Positions 8,281-16,173 of a DNA stretch of 50,989 nt are shown in pieces. Made by a program: the position numbers and the translations under genes. Source of the stretch: Erysipelotrichaceae bacterium (GTDB lineage: Bacteria > Bacillota_I > Bacilli_A > Erysipelotrichales > Erysipelotrichaceae); assembly GCA_019415435.1 (NCBI GenBank), contig DXZE01000009.1:1-50989 (forward strand), read 5' to 3'. Under the pieces are notes generated by a model, which did no database searches, was not told the DNA's origin, and was given only the letters and a program-made list of their open reading frames with translations. Position 1 is the stretch's first letter. The number at the start of each line of letters is the position of its first letter.

Positions 8281-9072
8281 TCTTTCATTTGCGGCACTTA
8301 CAAGATCATAGTCTTCTAAGACATTGCAGTTTAATCCTTCTATAACAGATAAGGCACGGTTTAAATATACATCTGTATTGAATAAAGAAGGATCATGAAT
8401 ATCTAATCCGACAATAACCGGACAGTGCTTCTTTGCGAATACTTCAAAGAATGTTCTGGTTGGATATGGATAGCGTAAACCATCCTGATACATGACTTTA
8501 CCACCTCTTACACCAGAGCCTGCATTGACTTCTAATGGCATATCATACTTTATGGAAATATCCGCAATCCTTTCCGCAATGGCTTTTACAGATTCATCCA
8601 TAACCGGATAAGACCATAAGCATACATCCGGATGGGCTATATAGTCACATAAGGCATGTTTACATGCATATTCCAGCATATCTGTATAGGTATTCAGTTC
8701 TTCTGGTTTAGTAAGATCATAAGAACTCTTTCCATGGATGGAAAGATTATGCTGACCAAGGATACAGTAATCCAGTTCTTTTCGATACTTTGATAAAGTA
8801 TCCCATTCGCTGATATAGCATTCTACTTCCATGCCAAGATAGATATTGATTGTATCTTTATATTTCTCTTTTAGAGAAAGAATGGAGGAACAGTAGTCAG
8901 GTACTTCTTCGATGTTCATTCTTTCTCCTCTTTCCGGTTCTATATAGGCCGCATGATCAGAGAAGCCTAATGTTTTAATGCCTGCTTTAACGGCAGCCTG
9001 TACATATTTTTCATCTTCTCCTGTTGCATGACCACAGCGTTTTGTATGTGTATGCCAGTTTGTTTTCAACAT
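8263..9072 (-). CDS. PHP-domain phosphoesterase, histidinol-phosphatase-like
   Basis: 269-aa soluble metal-dependent phosphatase of the PHP superfamily. Metal-ligand motifs are visible in order: WHTHTKRCGHA at the N-terminus, GFSDHA near residue 37, GMEVEC near residue 100, GQHN near residue 127, AHPD near residue 165 and GLDIHDP near residue 243. The closest functional match is HisK-type histidinol-phosphatase (HisJ), but no other his gene is present, so the substrate may differ. On the minus strand AAGGAAG precedes the start, and a TATAAT box lies about 30 nt farther upstream (9103-9108). It is divergent from the metal ATPase gene. Confidence 0.85.
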   Translation of the reverse strand: MLKTNWHTHTKRCGHATGEDEKYVQAAVKAGIKTLGFSDHAAYIEPERGERMNIEEVPDYCSSILSLKEKYKDTINIYLGMEVECYISEWDTLSKYRKELDYCILGQHNLSIHGKSSYDLTKPEELNTYTDMLEYACKHALCDYIAHPDVCLWSYPVMDESVKAIAERIADISIKYDMPLEVNAGSGVRGGKVMYQDGLRYPYPTRTFFEVFAKKHCPVIVGLDIHDPSLFNTDVYLNRALSVIEGLNCNVLEDYDLVSAANERKKLFY

Positions 9073-9117
9073 AATGTGTTCTTCCTTATAAGCAGGGAAA
9101 TTATAGCAGAAAAGGGA

Positions 9118-9146
9118 TTGACATACATGGAGGAGAGAACTAATAT
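9118..9146 (+). promoter_or_regulatory. Sigma-A promoter of the metal ATPase gene
   Basis: Perfect -35 TTGACA at 9118-9123, 17-bp spacer, -10 TAATAT at 9141-9146. Predicted transcription start is near 9153, immediately before the palindromic operator. Confidence 0.75.
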
Positions 9147-9155
9147 TTTATAGAA

Positions 9156-9177
9156 CATTTGAGCAGATGTTCAAATG
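9156..9177. promoter_or_regulatory. Palindromic operator, ArsR/SmtB (CadC)-like
   Basis: CATTTGAGCA (9156-9165), GA, TGTTCAAATG (9168-9177): a 10-2-10 inverted repeat with one mismatch. The TGA-n-CA/TG-n-TCA half-site pattern and 2-bp centre resemble SmtB/CadC-family metal-sensor operators. It lies just downstream of the predicted transcription start, where a bound repressor would block transcription. No ArsR-family gene is present in the window. Confidence 0.65.
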
Positions 9178-9192
9178 AGAAAGAGTATGGAT

Positions 9193-11751
9193 ATGAAAGA
9201 ATACAGATTCAATGTGGATGGGATTGACTGCGCAGCCTGTGCAAAGGAACTAGAAGAAGATATTGGTAAATTAGATGGTGTATCAGAGTGTTCTCTACAG
9301 TTTGGCATTCATTCTAAACTGACATATCAGGCTGATGAGAAGAAATCAGATCAGATCGAAAAACAGATGCGTAAGATCATTGAAGATGATCAGGATAATC
9401 CAGTCATTACAAGGATAGAAGATCATAAGAAAACCTATAAATATAATATTCAGGGTATTGATTGTGCGGCTTGTGCCAAAGAGCTGGAAGAGGATATCAG
9501 TAAGCTTGAAACAGTTGAGAACTGTCATATGGAATTTGGAGTTATCTCTCATTTACAGTATGATTGTGAACCGGCAAAGAGTGCTTCTATAGAGATGCAG
9601 ATGAGAAAGATCATTGAAGATGATCAGGATAATTCTGTCATTACAAGAGTCTATGAAGGCAGACAGAAGTCTTATAAGTACAGAATCAGGAATATTGACT
9701 GTGCGCCATGTGCAATCAAGTTGGCGGATAAGACACAGGAGATACCTGGCGTATCAGAAGCTTCCGCAGATTTCATGAAACAGACATTGAGCTTTACATG
9801 TGAGCCTAAGCGTAAACATGAAATTGAAGAACAGATGATTCAGATGATTGCTGAAGAAGAACCGGAAGTAGAAGTCAGTGAGATCCGTGAAGATGTCAGT
9901 AAGGATTCAGAAGGAGAAGAAGATACAGACAGTCATGTCATGTTAATAAGACTGATTGCTGGTGCTGTATTGTTTGTTATATCACTGTTTCTTAAAGAAC
10001 CTCTGCAGATTGCAGTGGCTTTGGCCGCATATGCTGTACTAGGCTATGATGTCGTCTTAAAAGCCATACATAACATAGGCAGAGGACAGTTATTTGATGA
10101 ACATTTCTTAATGACAGTAGCGACTATAGCAGCTATCTATCTGAAGGATTGGAAAGAAGCAGCGGGAGTTATGCTGTTCTATCAGATTGGTGAATACTTC
10201 CAGGATATGGCTGTACGCAGATCCCGCAGATCAATTGGTGAGTTAATGGACATCAGACCAGATCATGCCTCAGTTATCCGTAATGGCAATGTAGAAGTAG
10301 TTGATCCGGATGAAGTAGAAATAGGGGAGATTGTAAGAGTCAAGCCTGGTGAAAGAGTACCGTTAGATGGCACTGTCACAAAGGGTGCCTCTTCTCTGGA
10401 TACTTCATCATTAACGGGTGAATCAAAGCCAAGAGATGTAGATGTTGGTGATGAAGTGATATCAGGATCTGTCAATGAAACAGGTGTTCTGGAGATTCAG
10501 GTCACAAAGGAGTATGGTGAATCTACAGTTGCAAGAATTCTGGATCTTGTTGAAAACAATGATAACAAGAAAGCAAAGCATGAGAAGTTTATTACAAAGT
10601 TCTCCAGATGGTATACACCGATAGTTGTATTCTCTGCAATCATTGTCGCAATCATTGTGGGAGTTATGTATCATGATGTGAATGAAGGTATATACAGAGC
10701 CTGCACATTCTTAGTTATCTCCTGTCCATGTGCACTTGTCATATCGATTCCATTATCCTTCTTTGCGGGTATTGGCGGATTATCATCAAGAGGTGTACTT
10801 GTAAAAGGTGCAGATGTGATTGATTCTCTTGCCCAAGTGAATCAGGTGGTTATGGATAAGACCGGTACATTAACCAGTGGTAAATTTGCGGTAGAGGAAG
10901 TATTATCCGCAAATGACAAGGATCAGTTATTGGAAGATGCGGCATATGCAGAACATGATTCCAATCATCCGATAGCCCAGGGCATCCGGGCTTCTTATGG
11001 AAAAGAAACAGATGATACAAAGATACAGAATGTGAATGAAATAGCTGGTCGTGGCATGAAGGTGACCGTAGACAAGCATGTGATTCTGGCAGGTAACTAT
11101 AAATTAATGCAGGATGAACATATTGACTGTAAGGAAGAAAACAGTGCCGGTACACTGGTTTATGTGGCTAAAGATGGAAAATATGAAGGCTGCCTTGTCT
11201 TAAGAGATCAGTTAAAGGATGATGCCATTCAGGCAGTGCAGCAGCTTCATGATGAACATCGTAAAGTTGTTATAGTCTCTGGTGATAATCAGGAGATTAC
11301 AGATGCAATAGGCAGGAAGCTAGGTGTCGATCAGGCTGTTGGTGAATGCATGCCGGAAGACAAAGTGAATGTCTTAAAGAAACTGAAGGCAGGTGGAGAA
11401 GTCACAGCGTTTGTTGGAGATGGTGTTAACGATGCACCAGTACTGGCTAATGCGGATGTATCCTTCGCAATGGGTGCTTTAGGCAGCGATGCTGCTATAG
11501 AAGCTGCGGATGTAGTTATCATGGATGATAAACCTGTTAAGGTATCATTAGCTATCGCCAGTGCAAAGAGAATCCTGAGAATAGCTGATGAGAATATATA
11601 TGGAGCTATTATCATCAAGGTATTAACACTGATATTAGGTGCATTTGGTATCGCAAATATGTGGATGGCAATCTTTGCGGATACAGGTGTTGCGATATTA
11701 TGTGTATTAAATTCCATGAGACTGCTTCATATTGCAAGATCAACAAAGTAA
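9193..11751 (+). CDS. P1B-type heavy-metal ATPase with three N-terminal HMA-like domains (Zn/Cd/Pb class)
   Basis: Membrane pump exporting divalent soft metals at the cost of ATP. Three N-terminal metal-binding-type domains carry GIDCAACAKELEEDI, GIDCAACAKELEEDI and NIDCAPCAIKLADK. Then come the membrane helices, the actuator loop SLTGES, the transport-site motif SCPCALV, the phosphorylation site DKTGTLT, the nucleotide-site HP (SNHPIA) and GDGVNDAPVL. The CPC motif plus the last-helix FADTGVAILCVLNSMRLL fit the ZntA/CadA class rather than copper pumps. The frame is open from ATG 9175, but that codon lies in the operator; ATG 9193 follows AGAAAGAG at 9178-9185 by seven bases. A Zn/Cd-responsive repressor acting in trans is inferred from the operator. 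Confidence 0.92.
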   Translation: MKEYRFNVDGIDCAACAKELEEDIGKLDGVSECSLQFGIHSKLTYQADEKKSDQIEKQMRKIIEDDQDNPVITRIEDHKKTYKYNIQGIDCAACAKELEEDISKLETVENCHMEFGVISHLQYDCEPAKSASIEMQMRKIIEDDQDNSVITRVYEGRQKSYKYRIRNIDCAPCAIKLADKTQEIPGVSEASADFMKQTLSFTCEPKRKHEIEEQMIQMIAEEEPEVEVSEIREDVSKDSEGEEDTDSHVMLIRLIAGAVLFVISLFLKEPLQIAVALAAYAVLGYDVVLKAIHNIGRGQLFDEHFLMTVATIAAIYLKDWKEAAGVMLFYQIGEYFQDMAVRRSRRSIGELMDIRPDHASVIRNGNVEVVDPDEVEIGEIVRVKPGERVPLDGTVTKGASSLDTSSLTGESKPRDVDVGDEVISGSVNETGVLEIQVTKEYGESTVARILDLVENNDNKKAKHEKFITKFSRWYTPIVVFSAIIVAIIVGVMYHDVNEGIYRACTFLVISCPCALVISIPLSFFAGIGGLSSRGVLVKGADVIDSLAQVNQVVMDKTGTLTSGKFAVEEVLSANDKDQLLEDAAYAEHDSNHPIAQGIRASYGKETDDTKIQNVNEIAGRGMKVTVDKHVILAGNYKLMQDEHIDCKEENSAGTLVYVAKDGKYEGCLVLRDQLKDDAIQAVQQLHDEHRKVVIVSGDNQEITDAIGRKLGVDQAVGECMPEDKVNVLKKLKAGGEVTAFVGDGVNDAPVLANADVSFAMGALGSDAAIEAADVVIMDDKPVKVSLAIASAKRILRIADENIYGAIIIKVLTLILGAFGIANMWMAIFADTGVAILCVLNSMRLLHIARSTK
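9202..9651 (+). repeat. Internal tandem duplication of the HMA-like module
   Basis: Residues encoded at 9202-9417 and 9436-9651 are near copies. Both carry GIDCAACAKELEEDI and end with QMRKIIEDDQDN followed by VITR. The third domain (from about 9670) is more divergent, so the first two look like a recent duplication. Confidence 0.85.
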
Positions 11752-11763
11752 ACAATGATTTGA

Positions 11764-11800
11764 TAAGACTGTAATTCTATGTTGGATTGCGGTCTTTTTT
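11764..11800 (+). terminator. Intrinsic terminator of the metal ATPase gene
   Basis: AAGACTGTAAT (11764-11774) pairs with ATTGCGGTCTT (11786-11796) with G-T wobbles, then six T. Confidence 0.8.
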
Positions 11801-11844
11801 AATACTTTTAAAACATTCTGGAAGATTTTCTATATCGTATTGCC

Positions 11845-12063
11845 ATGTTTGAAAACACAAAGAATACAGTATTAGCAAAAAGTAATGCCTTGGAAATGAG
11901 AGGATATGGCAACTGGAACTTAAATAAGAGAATAGAGGTTTCCAGAGAAGAAAGAACGTCTGAACCATTTGTATGTGAAGTGACTCATGACATTCATAAT
12001 ATAAGACTGGCGTTTACCGATCTTATAAATGATCCTCATATAAGCATGTGCCTGGTAGACTGA
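11845..12063 (+). CDS. Small uncharacterised ORF (72 aa), doubtful
   Basis: Open frame in the 417-nt gap between the metal ATPase and the CHAP hydrolase gene. No clear ribosome site precedes ATG 11845, and I recognise no family. The composition is ordinary (MRGYGNWNLNKRIEV, then a soluble segment). It could be a real small gene, the remnant of a larger one, or chance. The rest of the gap holds two terminators (11764-11800 plus, 12131-12161 minus) and nothing else I can support. Confidence 0.25.
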   Translation: MFENTKNTVLAKSNALEMRGYGNWNLNKRIEVSREERTSEPFVCEVTHDIHNIRLAFTDLINDPHISMCLVD

Positions 12064-12130
12064 TACCCTGTTCGTATATCTGCCAGCATTGTTATCTCAT
12101 TTTATAAATGCTTTAATGCTGTAAGAGTAT

Positions 12131-12161
12131 AAAAAAGAATGACTGTTATAAACAGTCATTC
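12131..12161 (-). terminator. Intrinsic terminator of the CHAP hydrolase gene (minus strand)
   Basis: Perfect 11-bp stem GAATGACTGTT (12137-12147) with AACAGTCATTC (12151-12161). Read on the minus strand it is followed by a T-run (12131-12136). Confidence 0.88.
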
Positions 12162-12168
12162 CTTAAGG

Positions 12169-13278
12169 TTATTGATTCAGATAGATGTAACCCTGCAGTG
12201 CCTGTGTACCTGTACCTGTAGCCGCAACGGTTCTTTCATTGTATCCGCCATTGAAGCCGCCTTCCTTGATGTAGACAGTTCCATCTGCGTTAACGTGATC
12301 AACGTATGCGACATGGTGTGAATATACGGCAATAGCACCTGCGGCAGGGGCGTATCCGGTAGAATAGCCGGTAGCCTGTGCATTGTAGAGCCAGCTTGTT
12401 GCGTTACCCCAGTTAGGAAGAACATGACCGGCAGCGTATGCCTGTAACCATGCTTCATCAGTACAATTGGAAGATCCTCCTCCATATGGATCAAAACCGC
12501 TTCCGACAACTGGTGCACCGTAAGAAGTATAAGATGCCTGCTGTTGTGCCTGTGCTGCGGCCTGCTGAGCAGCCTGTTCCTGCGCCTGTCTTTCAGCTTC
12601 TGCCTGAGCATCAGCTTCAGCCTGTGCCTGCGCATCAAGAACTTCCTGCGGTGTCTTAACAGTTACGTTAAGAACCTGTGATGCCTTGTTTCCTTCTACA
12701 TCAACTGCTGTGTAAGTAACCTGATATATACCATCTGTAGACATATCCACATCTCCAGATGTTGTTAAGGCTGGTAAGATGCCTGAGTTATCACTGACAT
12801 AGGATACATAAGATTCAGGATTGAATGTATCACCATTGTTTACAATAACACTGCTTGCCTTTAACAGAAGTTTTGGTGCACTGTCTGTTAACATATTGAT
12901 CGCTGCATCTTCAGTAAATGAATAACCAAGTGAAGTTGTAGCGGAATCTTTATCTGCTAAGGAAACCTTTAACTTAACTGCCTGGATACCAGTCTTTGTG
13001 TAATCAACATTCGATACATCAATTGTAGACTTCTTAACATCAATGTTATTCAGGTCGATCGCTGCATCTTTCTTTGACATATCACTGATAACTTTTTCCT
13101 TTAATGTTTCTACAGGGTTTGTATCAGACATTGAAATGTCATAGACAGGCAGCGTATCTGTTAAATTGTCTTCTGCCTGAACTGGTTTTGTCGGAACCAT
13201 GCTTGCCGCAATAGCTCCGGCTGCCAGTACTGGCAGGATATATTTGCATACTTTTGTATTCATTAAATTTTTTCTCAT
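12169..13278 (-). CDS. Secreted CHAP-domain peptidoglycan hydrolase
   Basis: 369 aa. An N-terminal signal peptide (hydrophobic ILPVLAAGAIAASMV, cleavage probably near VQA) is followed by Ig/bacterial-surface-like modules (VTYTAVDVEGNKASQVLNV near residue 190), an Ala/Gln-rich probably helical linker (residues 215-247) and a C-terminal CHAP amidase/endopeptidase domain. The catalytic Cys is in SSNCTDEAW, the His in HHVAYVDHV, and the third polar site near IKEGGFNGGY. Likely role: cleavage of peptide cross-links during growth or division. On the minus strand a TAAAAT -10 box ends seven bases before ATG 13278, so the mRNA may be leaderless; ATG 13263 (residue 6) is the alternative start. A cre-like site lies upstream. 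Confidence 0.88.
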   Translation of the reverse strand: MRKNLMNTKVCKYILPVLAAGAIAASMVPTKPVQAEDNLTDTLPVYDISMSDTNPVETLKEKVISDMSKKDAAIDLNNIDVKKSTIDVSNVDYTKTGIQAVKLKVSLADKDSATTSLGYSFTEDAAINMLTDSAPKLLLKASSVIVNNGDTFNPESYVSYVSDNSGILPALTTSGDVDMSTDGIYQVTYTAVDVEGNKASQVLNVTVKTPQEVLDAQAQAEADAQAEAERQAQEQAAQQAAAQAQQQASYTSYGAPVVGSGFDPYGGGSSNCTDEAWLQAYAAGHVLPNWGNATSWLYNAQATGYSTGYAPAAGAIAVYSHHVAYVDHVNADGTVYIKEGGFNGGYNERTVAATGTGTQALQGYIYLNQ

Positions 13279-13284
13279 GCCACT

Positions 13285-13314
13285 ATTTTAGCTTTATTAA
13301 TTGTTAGGAATCAA
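13285..13314 (-). promoter_or_regulatory. Promoter of the CHAP hydrolase gene (minus strand)
   Basis: Minus-strand TTGATT (13314-13309), 18-bp spacer, TAAAAT (13290-13285). The predicted transcription start falls at or one base before the ATG at 13278. Confidence 0.55.
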
Positions 13315-13348
13315 CTTTATGTCACAAAATCACACATGATTCACAAAT

Positions 13349-13362
13349 TGTAAGCGCTTACG
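13349..13362. promoter_or_regulatory. CcpA cre-like site
   Basis: TGTAAGCGCTTACG matches the cre consensus TGWAANCGNTNWCA at all but the last position, with a palindromic core. It sits between the divergent CHAP and dtd promoters, about 35 bp upstream of the CHAP -35 box. Catabolite control of one or both genes is inferred. Confidence 0.6.
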
Positions 13363-13402
13363 TGAAAGAGATTTCACATTTCAGAACGTAATAAAGAATG
13401 TT

Positions 13403-13432
13403 TTAACATGTTTTGCATTGAACTGGTATAAT
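13403..13432 (+). promoter_or_regulatory. Extended -10 promoter of the dtd operon
   Basis: TTAACA at 13403-13408, 18-bp spacer, TGGTATAAT (extended -10) at 13424-13432. The predicted transcription start is at about 13439-13440, directly before the ATG at 13441. Confidence 0.65.
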
Positions 13433-13440
13433 TACGCGGT

Positions 13441-13902
13441 ATGAGAGTTGTAATTCAAAGAGTGAGCAGGGCATCCGTCAGTATAGACAATGCCGTACAT
13501 GGTGAAATAGGCAGAGGATACATGTTACTGGTATCTTTCCATGATGAAGATAACGAAAATGTAGTATGCAAGATGGCAGATAAGATCAGTAATCTGCGTA
13601 TCTTTGAAGATGAGAATGGTAAGATGAATCTGAATCTGAAACAGGTTCATGGGGCTGTTTTATCCATATCGCAATTTACCCTGTATGCGGATTGTCATAA
13701 GGGTAACAGACCATCGTTTAATGGCAGTGGTGATCCTGCACATGCAAAGAAATTGTATGCTTTCTTTAATCAGAAGATGAGAGAAAGAGGATTTGATGTA
13801 CAGGAAGGTATCTTTGGGGCAGATATGCAGGTTAGTCTTGTGAATGATGGACCTGTCACAATCTTACTGGATTCTGATGTTGTGATACGTAGAAAAGGTT
13901 AA
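13441..13902 (+). CDS. dtd: D-aminoacyl-tRNA deacylase
   Basis: Removes D-amino acids (and Gly from tRNA-Ala) mischarged on tRNA; cytoplasmic dimer. The 153-aa length is close to the family norm. Recognisable motifs are MRVVIQRVSRASVSI at the N-terminus, the catalytic-pocket SISQFTLYADCHKGNRPSF near residues 77-95, and the Gly-cisPro loop in VNDGPVT near residue 138. The ATG comes right after the predicted transcription start and has no Shine-Dalgarno sequence. folD follows after a 1-nt gap, so the pair is an operon that continues through DUF951 and ychF. Confidence 0.95.
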   Translation: MRVVIQRVSRASVSIDNAVHGEIGRGYMLLVSFHDEDNENVVCKMADKISNLRIFEDENGKMNLNLKQVHGAVLSISQFTLYADCHKGNRPSFNGSGDPAHAKKLYAFFNQKMRERGFDVQEGIFGADMQVSLVNDGPVTILLDSDVVIRRKG

Positions 13903-13903
13903 T

Positions 13904-14755
13904 ATGAGCAGAATTATATATGGAAGCGATTTATCTCTTGAAATGAGAGAGGCCATGAAACAGCAGATAGAACGTATTAAGAATACCGGCAGAAGAGTAC
14001 CGTGCCTTGCGGTTGTATTGGCTGGTGATGATCCGGCTTCTCTTTCCTATGTAAAGGGAAAGGAAAAAGCATGTAACAATGTAGGCATTCATTCCATCAT
14101 GCGCAAGCTACCGGAAGATGTATCCCAGGAAGAACTGGAATGGAATCTCCATGATTTATCTGATGATCCTGATGTAGATGGCATATTGTTACAATTACCT
14201 TTACCAAAGGGATTGGATGAGAATGCGGCGATTAACTGCATTAATCCTGATAAGGATGTAGATGGCTTAACACCAGTTAACTTTGGAAGATTATTTTTAG
14301 GAGAAACGAGCTTTCAGCCATGTACGCCAAGCGGTGTGATGGAAATCTTAAGAAAGATGAAATGCCCTGTAGATGGCATGCATGCGGTAGTAGCAGGCAG
14401 ATCCAAGTTAGTCGGAACCCCTGTTGCAAGATTACTGCAGGATGCCAATGCGACTGTAACGATCTGTCACAGTCATACAAAGGATTTAAGAAGGTTCACG
14501 AAAGAAGCGGATATTCTGATAGCTGCCATTGGAAAACCAAAGTATTTTGATGCATCTTATATTAAAGAAGGGGCATATGTGATTGATGTAGGTGTGAACA
14601 GATTACCGGATGGACATCTGTGTGGTGATGTGGACTTTGATGATGTGAAGGATCATGTTACAGCTATCACCCCTGTTCCAAAGGGTGTTGGTCCGATGAC
14701 AATCACAATGCTTTTACAGAATACGATACATGCTTATGAAAGGAAAAGAACATGA
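13904..14755 (+). CDS. folD: Bifunctional methylenetetrahydrofolate dehydrogenase/cyclohydrolase
   Basis: Interconverts 5,10-methylene-, 5,10-methenyl- and 10-formyl-tetrahydrofolate, supplying one-carbon units. 283 aa is standard. The catalytic Lys is in SYVKGKEKAC near residue 55, with family motifs DGILLQLPLPKGLD near residue 90, PCTPSGVMEIL near residue 140, GRSKLVGTPVARLL near residue 165 (dinucleotide fold) and TPVPKGVGPMTITML near residue 260. It starts 1 nt after dtd and overlaps the DUF951 gene by 4 nt (ATGA). Confidence 0.96.
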   Translation: MSRIIYGSDLSLEMREAMKQQIERIKNTGRRVPCLAVVLAGDDPASLSYVKGKEKACNNVGIHSIMRKLPEDVSQEELEWNLHDLSDDPDVDGILLQLPLPKGLDENAAINCINPDKDVDGLTPVNFGRLFLGETSFQPCTPSGVMEILRKMKCPVDGMHAVVAGRSKLVGTPVARLLQDANATVTICHSHTKDLRRFTKEADILIAAIGKPKYFDASYIKEGAYVIDVGVNRLPDGHLCGDVDFDDVKDHVTAITPVPKGVGPMTITMLLQNTIHAYERKRT

Positions 14756-14967
14756 GTGAGTACGGATTGAATGACATTGTAGAAATGAAGAAGGAACATC
14801 CCTGCCACAAGTCAAAGCTCTGGAAGATTATCAGAGTAGGTGCTGATATCAAAATCAAATGTCAGGGATGCGGAGCTGTGATTATGTTTCCCAGACATGA
14901 GTTTGAGCGTAAAATGAAGAAGATTGTGGAGAAGGCTCCACGCGAAGAAGAAACAGAAGGGAAGTAA
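14752..14967 (+). CDS. DUF951 small protein
   Basis: 71 aa, typical of the DUF951 family found across Firmicutes, usually just upstream of ychF as here. Visible features are LNDIVEMKKEHPCHKSKLWK at the N-terminus and a metal-like pair in KCQGCGAVIMFPR near residues 38-50, then a charged tail. Function is unknown; the Cys/His pattern suggests a small zinc-binding or nucleic-acid-binding protein. It overlaps folD by 4 nt and precedes ychF by 5 nt. Confidence 0.88.
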   Translation: MSEYGLNDIVEMKKEHPCHKSKLWKIIRVGADIKIKCQGCGAVIMFPRHEFERKMKKIVEKAPREEETEGK

Positions 14968-14972
14968 CATAT

Positions 14973-16073
14973 ATGGCTTTAACAGCAGGTATCGTAGGAT
15001 TACCGAATGTAGGCAAATCTACGTTGTTTAATGCAATTACAAACAGCCAGGTTCTGGCTGAAAATTATCCGTTTGCGACAATTGAACCTAATGTAGGGGT
15101 TGTTGAGGTCCCGGATAAGCGTATGGATGATTTCGTGAATGCATTTCATCCTAAGAAGACAATTTATACAACATTTGAATTTACAGATATTGCAGGTCTT
15201 GTAAAAGGTGCATCCAGGGGTGAAGGGTTAGGAAACCAGTTCCTTGGAAATATCAGACAGACTGATGCAATCATTCATGTTGTCAGATGTTTTGATGATC
15301 CGGATATTGAGCATGTAGAAGGATCTGTAGATCCGGCAAGAGATATTGAGGAAATTAATCTGGAATTAGCAATAGCGGATCTGGATACAGTGAATAACAG
15401 AATCGGCAAGGTAGAAAAGAAGGCCAAGTCAAAAGACAAGGATGCCATGCAGGAAATGAAGCTTTTAGAAAAGCTCAGACCTGTATTAGAAGCAGGCAAG
15501 CCTGTACGCACATTAGAGTTTGATGAAGATGAGCAGGCTTTCTTAAAGAACTATGGCTTACTTACAGCCAAGCCTGTTATCTATGTCGCTAACATGAGTG
15601 ATGAAGAGGTATCAGAACCAGATAACAACAAGTATTATCAGGCAGTCAGGAAGATGGCTGATGAAGAAGGTTCTGGCTGTATTGCCATCTGTGCAAAGAT
15701 GGAAGAAGAGCTGTCTGGTTTAGATAAAGCAGACAAGCAGGCATTCCTGGATGACTTAGGCATTAAGGAATCAGGCCTGGATCAGATTATTCAGGCAGCG
15801 TATCACCTGCTTGGTTTACGTACATTCTTTACCGTAGGTGAACCAGAGTGCCGTGCCTGGACATTCCATGAAGGCATGAAGGCACCACAGTGTGCTGGTA
15901 TCATTCACTCTGACTTTGAAAGAGGCTTTATCAAGGCTGAGATTTACAGCTATGATGATTTCATGAAGTATGGCAGTGAGAAGGCATTGAAAGAAGCAGG
16001 AAAGCTGCGTCAGGAAGGTAAAGACTATCTGATGCAGGATGGAGATGTTGTATTCTTTAAGTTCAATGTGTAA
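14973..16073 (+). CDS. ychF: Redox-regulated ATPase/GTPase YchF (OLA1 family)
   Basis: 366-aa ribosome-associated Obg-family P-loop protein that prefers ATP. G1 is GLPNVGKST near residue 8, G3 is DIAGLVKGASRGEG near residue 70, and the G4 position is the atypical NMSD (near residue 207). A coiled-coil insertion occupies about residues 125-200, and the C-terminal TGS domain has GLRTFFTVGEPE and ends in DGDVVFFKFNV. It is the last gene of the dtd-folD-DUF951 cluster, a neighbourhood common in Firmicutes. Confidence 0.96.
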   Translation: MALTAGIVGLPNVGKSTLFNAITNSQVLAENYPFATIEPNVGVVEVPDKRMDDFVNAFHPKKTIYTTFEFTDIAGLVKGASRGEGLGNQFLGNIRQTDAIIHVVRCFDDPDIEHVEGSVDPARDIEEINLELAIADLDTVNNRIGKVEKKAKSKDKDAMQEMKLLEKLRPVLEAGKPVRTLEFDEDEQAFLKNYGLLTAKPVIYVANMSDEEVSEPDNNKYYQAVRKMADEEGSGCIAICAKMEEELSGLDKADKQAFLDDLGIKESGLDQIIQAAYHLLGLRTFFTVGEPECRAWTFHEGMKAPQCAGIIHSDFERGFIKAEIYSYDDFMKYGSEKALKEAGKLRQEGKDYLMQDGDVVFFKFNV

Positions 16074-16173
16074 ACAGATTTACTGAATTGTTGATGAACA
16101 TATCTGGCATAAGGTTCAAGCGTGAACATGCATGTGCTAAAATGAGATCAGAAAGCAATCAGGAGGTTATACT

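Noticed and set aside
9175..9192. ATG 9175 as start of the metal ATPase
   Set aside because: It lies inside the operator and has no ribosome site; ATG 9193 is well spaced from AGAAAGAG.
11331..11717. 128-aa minus-strand frame opposite the metal ATPase
   Set aside because: Antisense of conserved P-type ATPase motifs, no start signals.
12177..12638. Minus-strand frame of 153 aa inside the CHAP gene
   Set aside because: Shadow frame of the repetitive Ala/Gln linker and CHAP domain; the real frame has signal peptide and catalytic residues.
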